Shown one piece after another: positions 43,391 through 54,100 of a stretch of DNA of 64,000 nucleotides. A program made the position numbers and the translations under genes. Origin of the DNA: Nostoc piscinale CENA21 (GTDB lineage Bacteria > Cyanobacteriota > Cyanobacteriia > Cyanobacteriales > Nostocaceae); the NCBI RefSeq assembly GCF_001298445.1, contig NZ_CP012036.1, forward strand, positions 6,821,525-6,885,524, in the 5' to 3' direction. Under the pieces are notes generated by a model. That model ran no database searches. It saw only the letters and a program-made list of their open reading frames with translations, and was not told the origin of the DNA. Numbering within the stretch: position 1 is the stretch's first letter; each line of letters begins with the position of its first letter.

Positions 43391-44047
43391 ATGACAGTTA
43401 CCAAACTCTCTGCTCAGGAACTTTTCCGGGCTGCTTATGAAAACCGTTACACATGGGATAATAATTTCCCCGGTTACACCGCAGATGTTACCTATAAGTA
43501 TGACGATAAAGTTACTACAGGTAAAGTAATCATCAATGCTGAACTCAAAGCAGAAGTTCTCGGAGTAGAAGACGAGGAAGTCAAAAAAGCAATTCACGGT
43601 CAAGCTTGGGAAATTGCTATTCACCGTGTCCGTCGCAGTTTTGAACAAACCCACAGCGAAAACACCTTTAGCTATGGTGACACCGACTTAACTGATGCAG
43701 TTGAAATTATAGTTGGTGGTAAGGCTGCTGGTGATAAATATAAAGTCCGCAATAACGAAGTTTGCCTGGTTCACCGTCAAATTCATGGCGTTGTCGTCAC
43801 CATCAACACCTTCAGCAGCCACGACACTGGCGAAGGTTACTTGTCTCACACTTATGATTCTGTTTACCATGACCCCAAAACTGGTGAACAAAAAGGTGGT
43901 AGAAGTGAGTTCACCGATGAATATGAAAAGGTAGGTAATTACTTTATTCTCAACCGTCGGGAAATTCGCACCGAAGTTAACGGACATCTAAATATTCAAG
44001 AGTTTATTTTCTCGAATATTAAATTGTTAGAACCTGCGGCTGCTTAA
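43391..44047 (+). CDS. DUF3386-family protein
   Basis: A 218-residue soluble protein matching the cyanobacterial DUF3386 family: LSAQELFRAAYENRYTWDNN, FPGYTADVTY, WEIAIHRVRRSFEQTHSENT and GYLSHTYDSVYHDP. The fold looks like a lipoprotein-carrier-type beta half-barrel without a signal peptide; the function is not established. It lies divergent from the broken LuxR gene and ends at a strong shared terminator. Confidence 0.85.
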   Translation: MTVTKLSAQELFRAAYENRYTWDNNFPGYTADVTYKYDDKVTTGKVIINAELKAEVLGVEDEEVKKAIHGQAWEIAIHRVRRSFEQTHSENTFSYGDTDLTDAVEIIVGGKAAGDKYKVRNNEVCLVHRQIHGVVVTINTFSSHDTGEGYLSHTYDSVYHDPKTGEQKGGRSEFTDEYEKVGNYFILNRREIRTEVNGHLNIQEFIFSNIKLLEPAAA

Positions 44048-44059
44048 GCTGAATTTTCC

Positions 44060-44096
44060 AAAAAATATACGCCTCCAATGGAGGCGTATATTTTTT
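44060..44096. terminator. Bidirectional rho-independent terminator
   Basis: TATACGCCTCC (44066-44076) and GGAGGCGTATA (44080-44090) form a perfect 11-bp stem with an AAT loop, flanked by six A on the left and six T on the right. It can end transcription of the DUF3386 gene (plus) and of the giant kinase gene (minus), which stops at 44095. Confidence 0.93.
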
Positions 44097-47000
44097 ATAC
44101 AGGAATTTCAATGATAAATTCTGTACCTTGACTTAGAACAGAGTGACAAGACAATTTACCACCGTGAGTTTCTTCGATAATTTGTTTTGCTATAGCCAAT
44201 CCCAACCCCGTACCTTTTCCGACGGCTTTGGTAGTAAATAAATTGTCAAATATCTTTTGTTTAATTTCTTCACTCATTCCCTGAGCATTATCAGCAATGG
44301 CAATTTTGACACCAAAATCTGCTAGGTCAGTGGTAATAGTAATGCGGTTGGGATTGGCTTGAATATCTGCCAAGTTTCGTCCAATGTTCGACTCATCTAA
44401 AGCATCAATAGCATTAGCAAGAATATTCATAAACACTTGATTTAGTTGCCCAGGAAAACATTCAATTTGCGGTAAATTACCGTAGTTGGTGACAACTTCA
44501 ATCGCCGGACGTTGTTCGTTAGCTTTAAGGCGATGTTTGAGAATGAGAATAGTACTATCAATACCTTCGTGAATATTAAATGGCACTTTGTAATCGCGAT
44601 CGGCACGAGAGAAAGTGCGGAGTGAAGTACTAATGTTTTTCAGCCTGTTACACGCCAAAGTCATAGAATCAAGCATTTTGGGCAAGTCTTCTAAGCTATA
44701 TTCCAAGTCAATTGATTCGGCATGGTCTTCAATTTCTTCACTCTTGTTTGGAAAAGTTTCTTGATAGAGTTTTAAGTGAGCAAAAATATCAGTAATGGTG
44801 GGTTTAGCTTGTTTGATACTGGCAGCAATGAAACCCAAAGGATTATTCATTTCGTGAGCGACACCAGCAACTAAGTTACCCAAAGCAGACATTTTCTCAC
44901 TTTGAACAATTTGTAATTGTGCATTTTGCAAGTTGTGTAATGCCTGTTCTAACTGTTGGGCATATTCCTGAGAACGTTCATAAAGTCGGGCATTTTCTAG
45001 AGAAATAGCAGCTTGAGCGCAGAGTGAGTTGAGCAGTTCGACGCGATCGCTTGTAAATGCCCCTGTGACCAAATTATTCTCTAAATATAAAATTCCGATC
45101 AACTTGCCTTGATGCAGAATCGGGCTACACAAGATACTTTTCGGCTGTTGACGCACTATATAGGGATCGTTGGCTAAGGTGGGATCTGTTGTCGCATCCA
45201 TCAGGACAACAGTTTGATTATTGTGCTTGACTTTATAAATTAGTTTGTGGGGAATGTCTTGACTATCTTCAACAGGAATTCTCTGCAACACTGCTGGCTG
45301 TGTTCCCTGGGTAATTGACCCTTTAATTAGCAGGCGCGAGTCTCGCAACAGCATTAACACGCATTTATTAGCCCCGGCATTTTCGATAACAATTCTCAGT
45401 AACGATGCCAGCAATTTTTCCAGTTCGATTTCACTGGAGATAGTATGAGAAGCTTTGATAATCGCCTTTAAATCTAGGGTATCTGAGATACTGCTGTTAG
45501 AAGTGGCAGAACTGGTTGAGGTGACAGTCCCCAAGGGGATGATGGTTTCGTTAATTGAGAGGGTGGAACGAGTTTGCTGTAATATGGGGGCAAGTAGTTG
45601 GGGATAGCGTTTTTCTAAATCGGCAACTTTGGCTTTTGCACCCCATTTGGCGTAACAATAGTAAGCTTCTTGCATATAGCCTGCGGCAACTTTTACTTTA
45701 CTCCAGTCAAGGTAGAATTTAGCTGCTAGTTCGTTAGCTAAGGCTTCTTCTTGGATATAGCCGTTGGCTTTAGCAAGCGAAATAGCGCGATCGTAATAAT
45801 CCCCTGCTTCATAATTCTTGCCTAATACTCGGTATTTTTCTGCCTCTACCAAATCCATCTTATGCTGGTAATTCATGGGTGCATGATCCGCCCATCGCTG
45901 TAAACGGGTTTGGTTTTCTATTACACTCTGCAATGCAGCTGATGTTGCATCTAATTCTGGATTCAATTGTGCCAAAGTCAGCAGCGAATCATAAAGATAA
46001 AATACTGGTTCGGTGACTAATCCCGCACCAGCCATAAAATAGCGCCTGACTTCAATAGCATGATTTTTCGCTGGCTCAATTTCTCCAAACAAGAAACAAA
46101 GCATTAATTTATATAAATGGAAAATATACAATCCATATCCATCATTGGCAGACTGTAGCTGTTGGAGAAATTCTGTTTCTTCCAGGGCTTTTCCAGACAA
46201 AAATGTGGTATGTTCTCCAACACCTAGCAGATTTAAAACTGGTTGCCAATAAATCCGACAATAATTTGCGGTTGTCAATTGATTTATTTGCATCAAACTA
46301 TGGCAGTAGGCGCTCATATCCTGCTCTAAAGTAGCCAGGGGTTGATTACACCAAAAAGAATTAAGACAAAAAGTGTGTCCATTATACCCAGCAAGTACCA
46401 GGTTTCCAAATTCTAAGGCACTGGTGTAACCTTCTTGCAAAAGGGGTAGTGTTTCTTGAATGTGAGATTTGCGATGTACAATAAATATCCCCAAAATCAT
46501 CAAAATCTCGGTTTTACTTGCTTTGGCATCGAGTTTTGAAATAATCTGGAGTGCCAGAGAACCAAACTGTGTTCCTGTATCTACGATTTGGAAGAAATTG
46601 CAGAGAATATTACCATAGTTCACATAGCCGAAAGTAGAATTCGATGTGTTACCGTACTGAATCGAGAGTTTAACGGACAAAGTATTCAGCAATGGGTACA
46701 ACGGTGAACCAGTAAGGTAAGCTGCTGGGCTGATGATATTGCAAATCTTCAGAATAGCGAGTTTTTCTGCATCTTGCATCTGTGGCAAGTTAACCAAATC
46801 GGCAATTTGCCGATCTCCAATCAGTTCTTCAATCTCTTGGATTTCTTGTTGCCAATCTGATGGTGTGGGTGTTTGGGGAAAAGTGGCACCAAGCTGTTGT
46901 AAGACTGGTTGAGCAAGTGCGATCGCACAAGTCAATTTACTTTGAAAAATCTGAGATTGAATTCTAATGCAGTAAACATTCACCTTTTCTAATAAGGAAT

Positions 47001-49512
47001 GTGCCTGTTCAATGACAGTATCAATAAACTGTTCCATCGCCTCAAAATTACCATTTAGCAGTGCTACTTCTGCCGCTAATTCATGCAAGGCGAGGGTCAT
47101 TTCATACTGCTGCTGCCAAGTATTTTGTCCTAGTAAAGACAATCCTACTGTGGCATATTCACGTGCTGCTTGATAAGCGGTGGAATTTTTGGCTTTGCGA
47201 GATGCAATCAGATTCAGTTGTGCTAGTTCATCGCGTTGAGTTTGTTCGCTAATTAAAGCTGTGCCGTAATTTAATTGGTTGACGATTTCAAAAATCCGGT
47301 CTTCTCTTGCTTGTGCAGAAATCTGTTTTAGCAGCAGTTGTCCAATTTGGTAGTGAGTCGTCTGTTTTTGGTCATCAGGAATCAGAGAATAAGCTGCTTG
47401 CTGTACTCGGTCATGTAAGAATTTGTATGTAACAATCAGTTGATTTTCCGATGTACGTGCTTGATTTTCTTTCCCGACATAAAACTTATAAATATCACCA
47501 ATTGGTAAAATCAACCCTTCTTGCAAAGCTTTCCATAAAGCCGCTGCTGTCTCAATTTCTGATTGCTGCGAAACAATTGCCAAAGTTGCTAAATCAAAAG
47601 AGTTACCAATACAAGCAGCTAACTGCAAGACATCTTGTGTTGATAGTGGTAATTTTTGCAGTTGCCAACTCATAAAAGTTACAACGTCATCTGTAACTGC
47701 TTGAGCTGTCACTTCTGATAAATTGCATTGCCAACAGCCGATTTCAAAGTCAAATTGAATTAATCCATCTTGATGTAATGCTTTGAGAAACTGTGTGGCA
47801 AAAAATGGATTTCCTTTAGTTTTTTGATAAATCAATACGGAAAGATGCCATGCTACATCTTCTGAACATTTGAGTGTGTCAGCCACTAATTTATTTACTT
47901 GCACTTGACTCAATGGTGCTAAAGTAATCGTATTAATCTTTGCTTGTGATTTAGTGATTTCATTTAAAGTCAACATCAATGGATGTGTTGGATTAACTTC
48001 GTTATCACGGTATGCACCGATAATAAAAAGATGGCTTGTATCAGCCATTAATAACTGCATTAACTTGAGCGATGCCGAATCTGCCCATTGCAAGTCATCT
48101 AAAAATATGACTAAGGGATGCGATGCACTGGTAAAGACTTGAGTAAATTTTTGGAATAATAAATTAAAGCGATTTTCTGCTGCTGTTCCTGATAACTCTA
48201 TTGCTGGTGGTTGTTCACCAATAATTCTTGACAGTTCGGGAATTACTTCAATAATTACCTGTCCATTTTCACCAACAGCCTCTAAGATTTTAGTTTTCCA
48301 TTGCTGGAATCGTACATCACTTTCTGTTAATAATTGCTCCATCAAATCCCGGAATGCTTGCACAAAAGCACTGAAGGGAATGTTGCGCTGAAATTGGTCA
48401 TATTTGCCTTTGATAAAATAGCCGCGTTGTCTGACAATTGGTTTATGCACTTCATTGACAACCGCAGTTTTACCAATTCCAGAAAACCCAGCAACGAGCA
48501 TCATTTCAGTTGCACCAAAACTTACTCTATCAAATGCTTGCAGCAGCGTTTGAACTTCAGCTTTTCGTCCATAAATTTTATCAGGAATCAGGAAGCGATC
48601 GCACACATCCCTTGTTGATATTTCAAAGGATTTAATTTCACCAATTGCTTCTAGCTGCTGTAAACAATTCTCTAAGTCAAACTTTAATCCTAATGCACTT
48701 TGATATCTATTTTCAGCATTTTTCGCCATCAATTTCATGACAATCTCACCCAGAACAGAAGGAAGTTCTGTTTTGGGATTACTTAACTTTTCTGGCAATT
48801 TTGCCAAATGAGAATGTACTAATTCCATTGGTTCATTAGCTCGAAAAGGTAACTTTCCTGTAAATAATTCATAAAAAGTTACACCAAGGGAATAGAAATC
48901 TGTGCGATAATCAATCCCACGATTCATTCTCCCTGTTTGTTCTGGAGATATATAAGCTAGCGTTCCTTCTAAAACATTAGGGTTAACTAATGTTTGGGTT
49001 TCTCGTGGTAGTAAAGATGCAATGCTAAAATCAATTAATTTAACTTGTTTGGTTGCGGGATTAATTAAAATATTTGCAGGTTTAATATTTTTATGAATAA
49101 TGCGCTCTCGATAGAGTATATCTAAGGTATTGCATAGAGCGATCGCAATTTCTAAAAACTCCTGCAAAGATTGTTCTTTAACCCCGACTCTCCACGCTTT
49201 AAGAGAAATACCGCTAAAGTCTTCCATCACCAACGCATAACCATTTTGGTAAGGTTCGAGACTATAAATTTGGACGATTAAAGGCGAGTTGAGATGTTTG
49301 GCGATGGTGTATTGATTCCGAAATGACAAGAGTTCGCGGAAACTAGGATGAGTATTTTTCAGTAGTTTAATGACTACTGGTAATGAGTCAGTTTCTCGAA
49401 TTGCTCGATAAACTATTGTTCTGGAACCGTTATAAAGTTCTTCAGTTATGATATATCCGGGAATATTGACTGTTGTACTAATCATATTATTAATAAGTTC
49501 TTGAGACTTCAA
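44095..49512 (-). CDS. Giant Ser/Thr kinase - AAA ATPase - GAF - histidine kinase fusion (HstK type), copy 1
   Basis: 1805 residues. Domains: Ser/Thr kinase-like (about 18-285), AAA_16-type ATPase (about 315-600; Walker A GFSGIGKT near 341, Walker B LVIFLDDLQWAD), and a long helical TPR-like region (about 650-1270). GAF (about 1340-1490) and a histidine kinase follow: H-box LVAGVAHEMNNP near 1551, N-box NILANAIDAL, G2 GTGLGLAIAKQI. The kinase catalytic loop reads HKNIKPANI, so the catalytic Asp is Asn (residue 142). The G1 box reads DNAQG instead of DNGxG, a known variant. Other HstK proteins act in heterocyst, iron and nitrogen signalling. A paralogue and a collapsed copy lie downstream in coordinates. 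Confidence 0.93.
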   Translation of the reverse strand: MKSQELINNMISTTVNIPGYIITEELYNGSRTIVYRAIRETDSLPVVIKLLKNTHPSFRELLSFRNQYTIAKHLNSPLIVQIYSLEPYQNGYALVMEDFSGISLKAWRVGVKEQSLQEFLEIAIALCNTLDILYRERIIHKNIKPANILINPATKQVKLIDFSIASLLPRETQTLVNPNVLEGTLAYISPEQTGRMNRGIDYRTDFYSLGVTFYELFTGKLPFRANEPMELVHSHLAKLPEKLSNPKTELPSVLGEIVMKLMAKNAENRYQSALGLKFDLENCLQQLEAIGEIKSFEISTRDVCDRFLIPDKIYGRKAEVQTLLQAFDRVSFGATEMMLVAGFSGIGKTAVVNEVHKPIVRQRGYFIKGKYDQFQRNIPFSAFVQAFRDLMEQLLTESDVRFQQWKTKILEAVGENGQVIIEVIPELSRIIGEQPPAIELSGTAAENRFNLLFQKFTQVFTSASHPLVIFLDDLQWADSASLKLMQLLMADTSHLFIIGAYRDNEVNPTHPLMLTLNEITKSQAKINTITLAPLSQVQVNKLVADTLKCSEDVAWHLSVLIYQKTKGNPFFATQFLKALHQDGLIQFDFEIGCWQCNLSEVTAQAVTDDVVTFMSWQLQKLPLSTQDVLQLAACIGNSFDLATLAIVSQQSEIETAAALWKALQEGLILPIGDIYKFYVGKENQARTSENQLIVTYKFLHDRVQQAAYSLIPDDQKQTTHYQIGQLLLKQISAQAREDRIFEIVNQLNYGTALISEQTQRDELAQLNLIASRKAKNSTAYQAAREYATVGLSLLGQNTWQQQYEMTLALHELAAEVALLNGNFEAMEQFIDTVIEQAHSLLEKVNVYCIRIQSQIFQSKLTCAIALAQPVLQQLGATFPQTPTPSDWQQEIQEIEELIGDRQIADLVNLPQMQDAEKLAILKICNIISPAAYLTGSPLYPLLNTLSVKLSIQYGNTSNSTFGYVNYGNILCNFFQIVDTGTQFGSLALQIISKLDAKASKTEILMILGIFIVHRKSHIQETLPLLQEGYTSALEFGNLVLAGYNGHTFCLNSFWCNQPLATLEQDMSAYCHSLMQINQLTTANYCRIYWQPVLNLLGVGEHTTFLSGKALEETEFLQQLQSANDGYGLYIFHLYKLMLCFLFGEIEPAKNHAIEVRRYFMAGAGLVTEPVFYLYDSLLTLAQLNPELDATSAALQSVIENQTRLQRWADHAPMNYQHKMDLVEAEKYRVLGKNYEAGDYYDRAISLAKANGYIQEEALANELAAKFYLDWSKVKVAAGYMQEAYYCYAKWGAKAKVADLEKRYPQLLAPILQQTRSTLSINETIIPLGTVTSTSSATSNSSISDTLDLKAIIKASHTISSEIELEKLLASLLRIVIENAGANKCVLMLLRDSRLLIKGSITQGTQPAVLQRIPVEDSQDIPHKLIYKVKHNNQTVVLMDATTDPTLANDPYIVRQQPKSILCSPILHQGKLIGILYLENNLVTGAFTSDRVELLNSLCAQAAISLENARLYERSQEYAQQLEQALHNLQNAQLQIVQSEKMSALGNLVAGVAHEMNNPLGFIAASIKQAKPTITDIFAHLKLYQETFPNKSEEIEDHAESIDLEYSLEDLPKMLDSMTLACNRLKNISTSLRTFSRADRDYKVPFNIHEGIDSTILILKHRLKANEQRPAIEVVTNYGNLPQIECFPGQLNQVFMNILANAIDALDESNIGRNLADIQANPNRITITTDLADFGVKIAIADNAQGMSEEIKQKIFDNLFTTKAVGKGTGLGLAIAKQIIEETHGGKLSCHSVLSQGTEFIIEIPV

Positions 49513-49562
49513 GATTTAGTATTCCCAGATATCTGAAGTTATTTACTAAACATAGCCGTAAA

Positions 49563-51121
49563 TTATACTGGAAGTTCAATAAGGAATACCGTACCTTCAC
49601 CCAAAACAGAGTTGCAATACAATTTTCCGCCGTGGGTTTCTTCGACAATTTGTTTGGCGATCGCTAATCCTAAGCCCGTCCCTTTACCGACTCCCTTGGT
49701 AGTAAATAAATGGTCAAATATTTTTTCTTGGAGTTCTTCACTCATTCCTTTGCCATTATCAGCAATTGATATTTTTACGTACTGATGATCTATAATTGAT
49801 GTTGTGATTGTGATGCGGTTAGGATAAGCTTTAATCTCTGCAAAACTCTTGCCAATATTTGCTTCTTCTAGTGCATCAATAGCATTGGCGAGAATATTCA
49901 TAAACACCTGATTCAATTGTCCAGGAAAACAATGAATTTGAGGTAAATCACCATAATTAGTAATTACGTCAATGGCTGGGCGTTGTTCGTTGGCTTTGAG
50001 GCGATGCTTGAGAATTAAAATTGTGCTGTCAATGCCTTCATGGAGATTAAATTGTACTTTGTAGTCTTTGTCAGCGCGAGAAAATGTCCGCAAGCTAGTG
50101 CTAACATTTTTCAACCTGTCGCACGCCATGACCATTGCATCGATTGTTTTAGGTAAGTCTTCTATTTTCTAGATATAAAATACCTATCAACTTACTTTGA
50201 TGCAAAATCGGGCAGCACAAAATACTCTGAGGTTGCTGACGCATGATATATGGGTCGTCCAGCGTTTGCAACAGCAGATCCAAATAAATCTGCGTAGATT
50301 CTTGTTTCATCTGAGCCAGGACAGCATTGTAAGTAGCCAATTCGGATGATAATGCGTCCACCTCTACACCTGCAAAAAGCTCATTACAGGCGTAACCTAC
50401 TATGTTGTAGCCTGCGTAAAGAAAATCGCCTGTTTCTATGCCACTGGTGTAGCCATCTTTGAACGTCAATAGCGTTGCTCTGAGTGCTTGCTGCTGATGT
50501 TGGATGAAAGCTCCAAACAAATCTAGAGTCATAGACTTCATAGACTGAGCATCTATCTTCTCCAGCAACGAGAGTGCTAATCTACCAAACTCGTAGCCTG
50601 TTTTGACTTCGCCCAGAAAGGAACACAGTATCATGCCATGCAGGGCATATCCTACCGTCGAAGCGGGAGCTTCTGAACTCAGTTTAGAGGGTTGATAAAA
50701 TTTGTAGACCTCACTAATCGGTAGAATTAATCCTTCTTGCAATGCCTTCCATAAATCTACCCCAAGCTCTGAGAGCGATCGCTATCACTAAAAATTCTTC
50801 TAAAGATTGTTGGGCTTCTCTAGTTCCCCACTTGTTAAGAGAAATCCCCCCAAAGTCTTCCATAACTAGTGCATAACCATTTTGGCAAGGTTCTAGACTG
50901 TAGTTTTGGACTATCAGGGGAGAGTGGAGATTTTTGGCAATTGTGTACTGGTTGCGAAACAACAAAAGTTCGTTAAAGCTGGGATAAGGATTTTTCAGTA
51001 ATTTGATGACTACTGGTTGTTGATCAACTTCTCGATGACCTCGATAAACTTGGGTTCGGGAGCCATTATAGAGTTGTTCGCTGATGCTATATCCGGGAAT
51101 CTTCACAAGAGTGTCAATCAT
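49563..51121 (-). pseudogene. Collapsed third HstK-type kinase (multiple internal deletions)
   Basis: The minus strand keeps short collinear pieces of a giant kinase. The N-terminal kinase part (from ATG 51121, MIDTLVKIPGYSISEQLYNG) stops near EFLVIAIAL. A jump leads to LQEGLILPISEVYKFY from beyond the ATPase, then a piece of the TPR region (GYALHGMILCSFLGEVKTGY), then part of GAF (DPYIMRQQPQSILCCPILHQ). The end of the histidine kinase (MACDRLKNVSTSLRTFSRAD to VFLIELPV) starts again at about 50150. Frames change at two joints. The total is 1.56 kb against 5.4 kb for its neighbours. The final 190-residue ATPase piece has intact N, G1 and G2 boxes and might be translated. Confidence 0.88.
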
Positions 51122-51194
51122 ATCTCTAAATCTTCAAAATCTATCGATTTAGTATTCCCGAATGATCAACTTTACTCTATAATGACGTAAAAAT

Positions 51195-54100
51195 TTACAC
51201 TGACAGTTGGATAATAAACTCTGTACCTTCGCCCAAAACAGAACTGACTGTGATTTTACCGCCGTGCTTTTCTTCGACAATTTGCCGGGCGATCGCTAAT
51301 CCTAAGCCCGTACCTTTACCGACTCCCTTGGTAGTAAATAAATGGTCAAAGATGCGACTTGTTACATCTGCACTCATACCTTTGCCGTTATCTCGAATAT
51401 GGATATAAACTTGATTGGTAGTTACATAAGTACGGATAGTAATTTCTTGGGGATGAGTTTGTAATTCGGCAAATGTGCGCGTTTGCGCCATTTCATCAAA
51501 CATATCAATGGCATTAGCCAAGATATTCATAAACACTTGGTTTAACTGTCCGGGAAAACATTCAATTTCTGGGATGTGACCATATTCTTGCTGAACGTTA
51601 ATGGCGGGGCGCTGTTCATTGGCTTTCAGACGGTATTTTAAAATCATTAAAGTGCTATCAATACCATCATGGATGTTAGCTATGACTTTATTGACTGTAT
51701 CTGCACGGGAGAAAGTACGCAGACTGTTGCTAATTGATTTAATCCGTTCAGTTGCTTCTGTCATCGAGTGCAGTAACTTGGGTAAATCTTCGATTAAAAA
51801 TTCCAAGTCAATATTTTGGGCATTCTTGTGAATTGGGTCAGCAGGTTCAGAATAATATTGTTGATACAGTTCTAGATGCCCGATTAAATCTTGGGTGTAT
51901 TCTTGGGCGTTGCGGATACTGCCGTAAAGAAAGCCAATGGGGTTATTAACTTCATGGGCAACCCCGGCGACTAGGTTACCTAAAGATGCCATTTTTTCAT
52001 TTTGTACTATCTGGAGTTGGGATTGTTCCAACTGTTGGGCATATTCTTGGGCTTGGTGATAGAGGCGGGCATTTTCTAGGGAAATGGCGGCTTGAGTACA
52101 CAGGAAGTTAAGAATCAAGATGCGATCGCTTGTAAACACGCCACTGCTAGACTGATTCTTTAAGTACAAAATCCCAATTAAATTACCTTGATTGAGAATT
52201 GGCAAGCACAATACGCTTTTTGGTTGGCGCTGAGTTAAATAATTACCAATTACAGGCAAATCAGTTTTGAGATTGTCAATCACCACAACTTCTTGGGTGT
52301 TTTTGACGTACTGTATCAGCTTGACTGGCACATCAGGATTATTCTCTAAAGGTTCAGCACAAAGTTCTGTAGTGTCGGTTGTGGCAATCGCCCTCACTTG
52401 CCAGATTCCCTCACGGTTGGGTAACATCAAGGCGCAGTGATCAGCGCCAGAGTTTTGCAGAATAATTTGTGTTAATTGAGACAGTAAATCATCTAATTGA
52501 ATTGTGCTGGAGAGACTTTGCGAGGCTTTGATAATAGCGGCAAAATCTAAAGCTAGATTTAGACTGGTGTTAGAAGAGGCTGTAGTGGCATTATGAATTG
52601 AGACATGAGAACTAGTCACAGCCGCCAGGGTTTCTAAGGGGTTAAGAATTGCTGTGGCTTGCTGAAAAATGGGACGCAGTAAATTAGAGTAACGACTTTC
52701 TAAATCTTTGGTTTTAGCTTCTGCACCCCAATGAGCATAACAGTAGTAAGCTTCCTGCATATAAGTTGCGGCGATTTTTTCTTTACCCCAAGCGAGGTAA
52801 AACTTCGCTGCTAATTCATAGGCGAGGGCTTGTTCTTGGAGGTAGCCATTGGCTTGGGCGAGGGCGATCGCGCGATCGTACAAATCACCGGCTTGATAGT
52901 ATTTTCCTAATACCCGATAAGTTTCAGCTTCTATCAGTTGAAACTTATGCAGATAGTTCGCCGGGGCATGAGCAGCCCATATCTGCATAGATTGTTGATT
53001 CTTGGCAACTTTCTCTAAATCAACAGTTGTTGTGAGAGTATCTGGGCTAGAATACTCTGATAATAGACTCAAAGATTGATAAAAGTTCTTCAGTGGAGTA
53101 ATTAATAAACCCGCCGCGCCTTGTTCATATTCTTCAAATTTGTTGGCGTATTCTCTCGCAGTTTCAATCTCCCCAAACAAATAACAGAGTAAGAGTTTTG
53201 CTAGATAAACATAGCAAATACCGTTGACGTTGCGACTTTGAATTAAAGCAGGCAAAGTCACAGTTTCATCAAAACTCTTACCAACCAGAATCATGACATT
53301 TTCGGCTTTGCCACGCAGATTGATCACTGTTTGTCGCCAGGTATTTGCCCAAATTAACGAAGCTTCTTGTTTGATATCTTCGATGAGTAGGCAATATTTA
53401 TCGGCTTCTGCTTCGGCAGTTTCTAGATGTTCACCTGTCCAAAATAAAAATTGGCAATAGCAGTTAGCACAATAACCAACATATTCTAAATCTCCATGTT
53501 CTAAACCACTGGTCAAACCCGATAAAAATACAGGTAATGTGGAACGTAATGAATCTCGCCAATGTTTAATAAATAAAGCAAAAGTCAGATTTACTTTACT
53601 AGTTAATTCTTTGGCTTGCAATCGCTCTAAAATAATAGTTGCTAGTTGACCAAATTGATAACCGCGTTCAATTTCCCCAGTCGCACATAAAAATAAGCCA
53701 TATAAACTATAAGCTATGGCCGCTTGGGGAGAGTTACCAGATTGAATACAGATTTTCACCATTGTGAATATCTTTAAAGGTAACAACTGCGGTTTGGCTA
53801 AATACACAGATGCAAATAAACCTACCAAGATTCGCATCGCAGCCAATTGATCAGGTGCTTGAAGAATGGGTAAATTTGCGAGAGATTCTATGGGGCGATC
53901 GCCTAAAATAGTTTTGAGTTGTTGATGTTGGGCAATCATCGTCTCAAAATCACAATCTTCCGGGAAATCAACACCCAGTAAATTCAACGCCTCTCTACCT
54001 GTATTGATGGCTTCTAGCAGTTGATTTTGGGCAGTGTAAGCTAAAATCTGAATTTCATAAACTTTGATTTTATCGAGTGGTTGACGCGCCAATAACAAAG

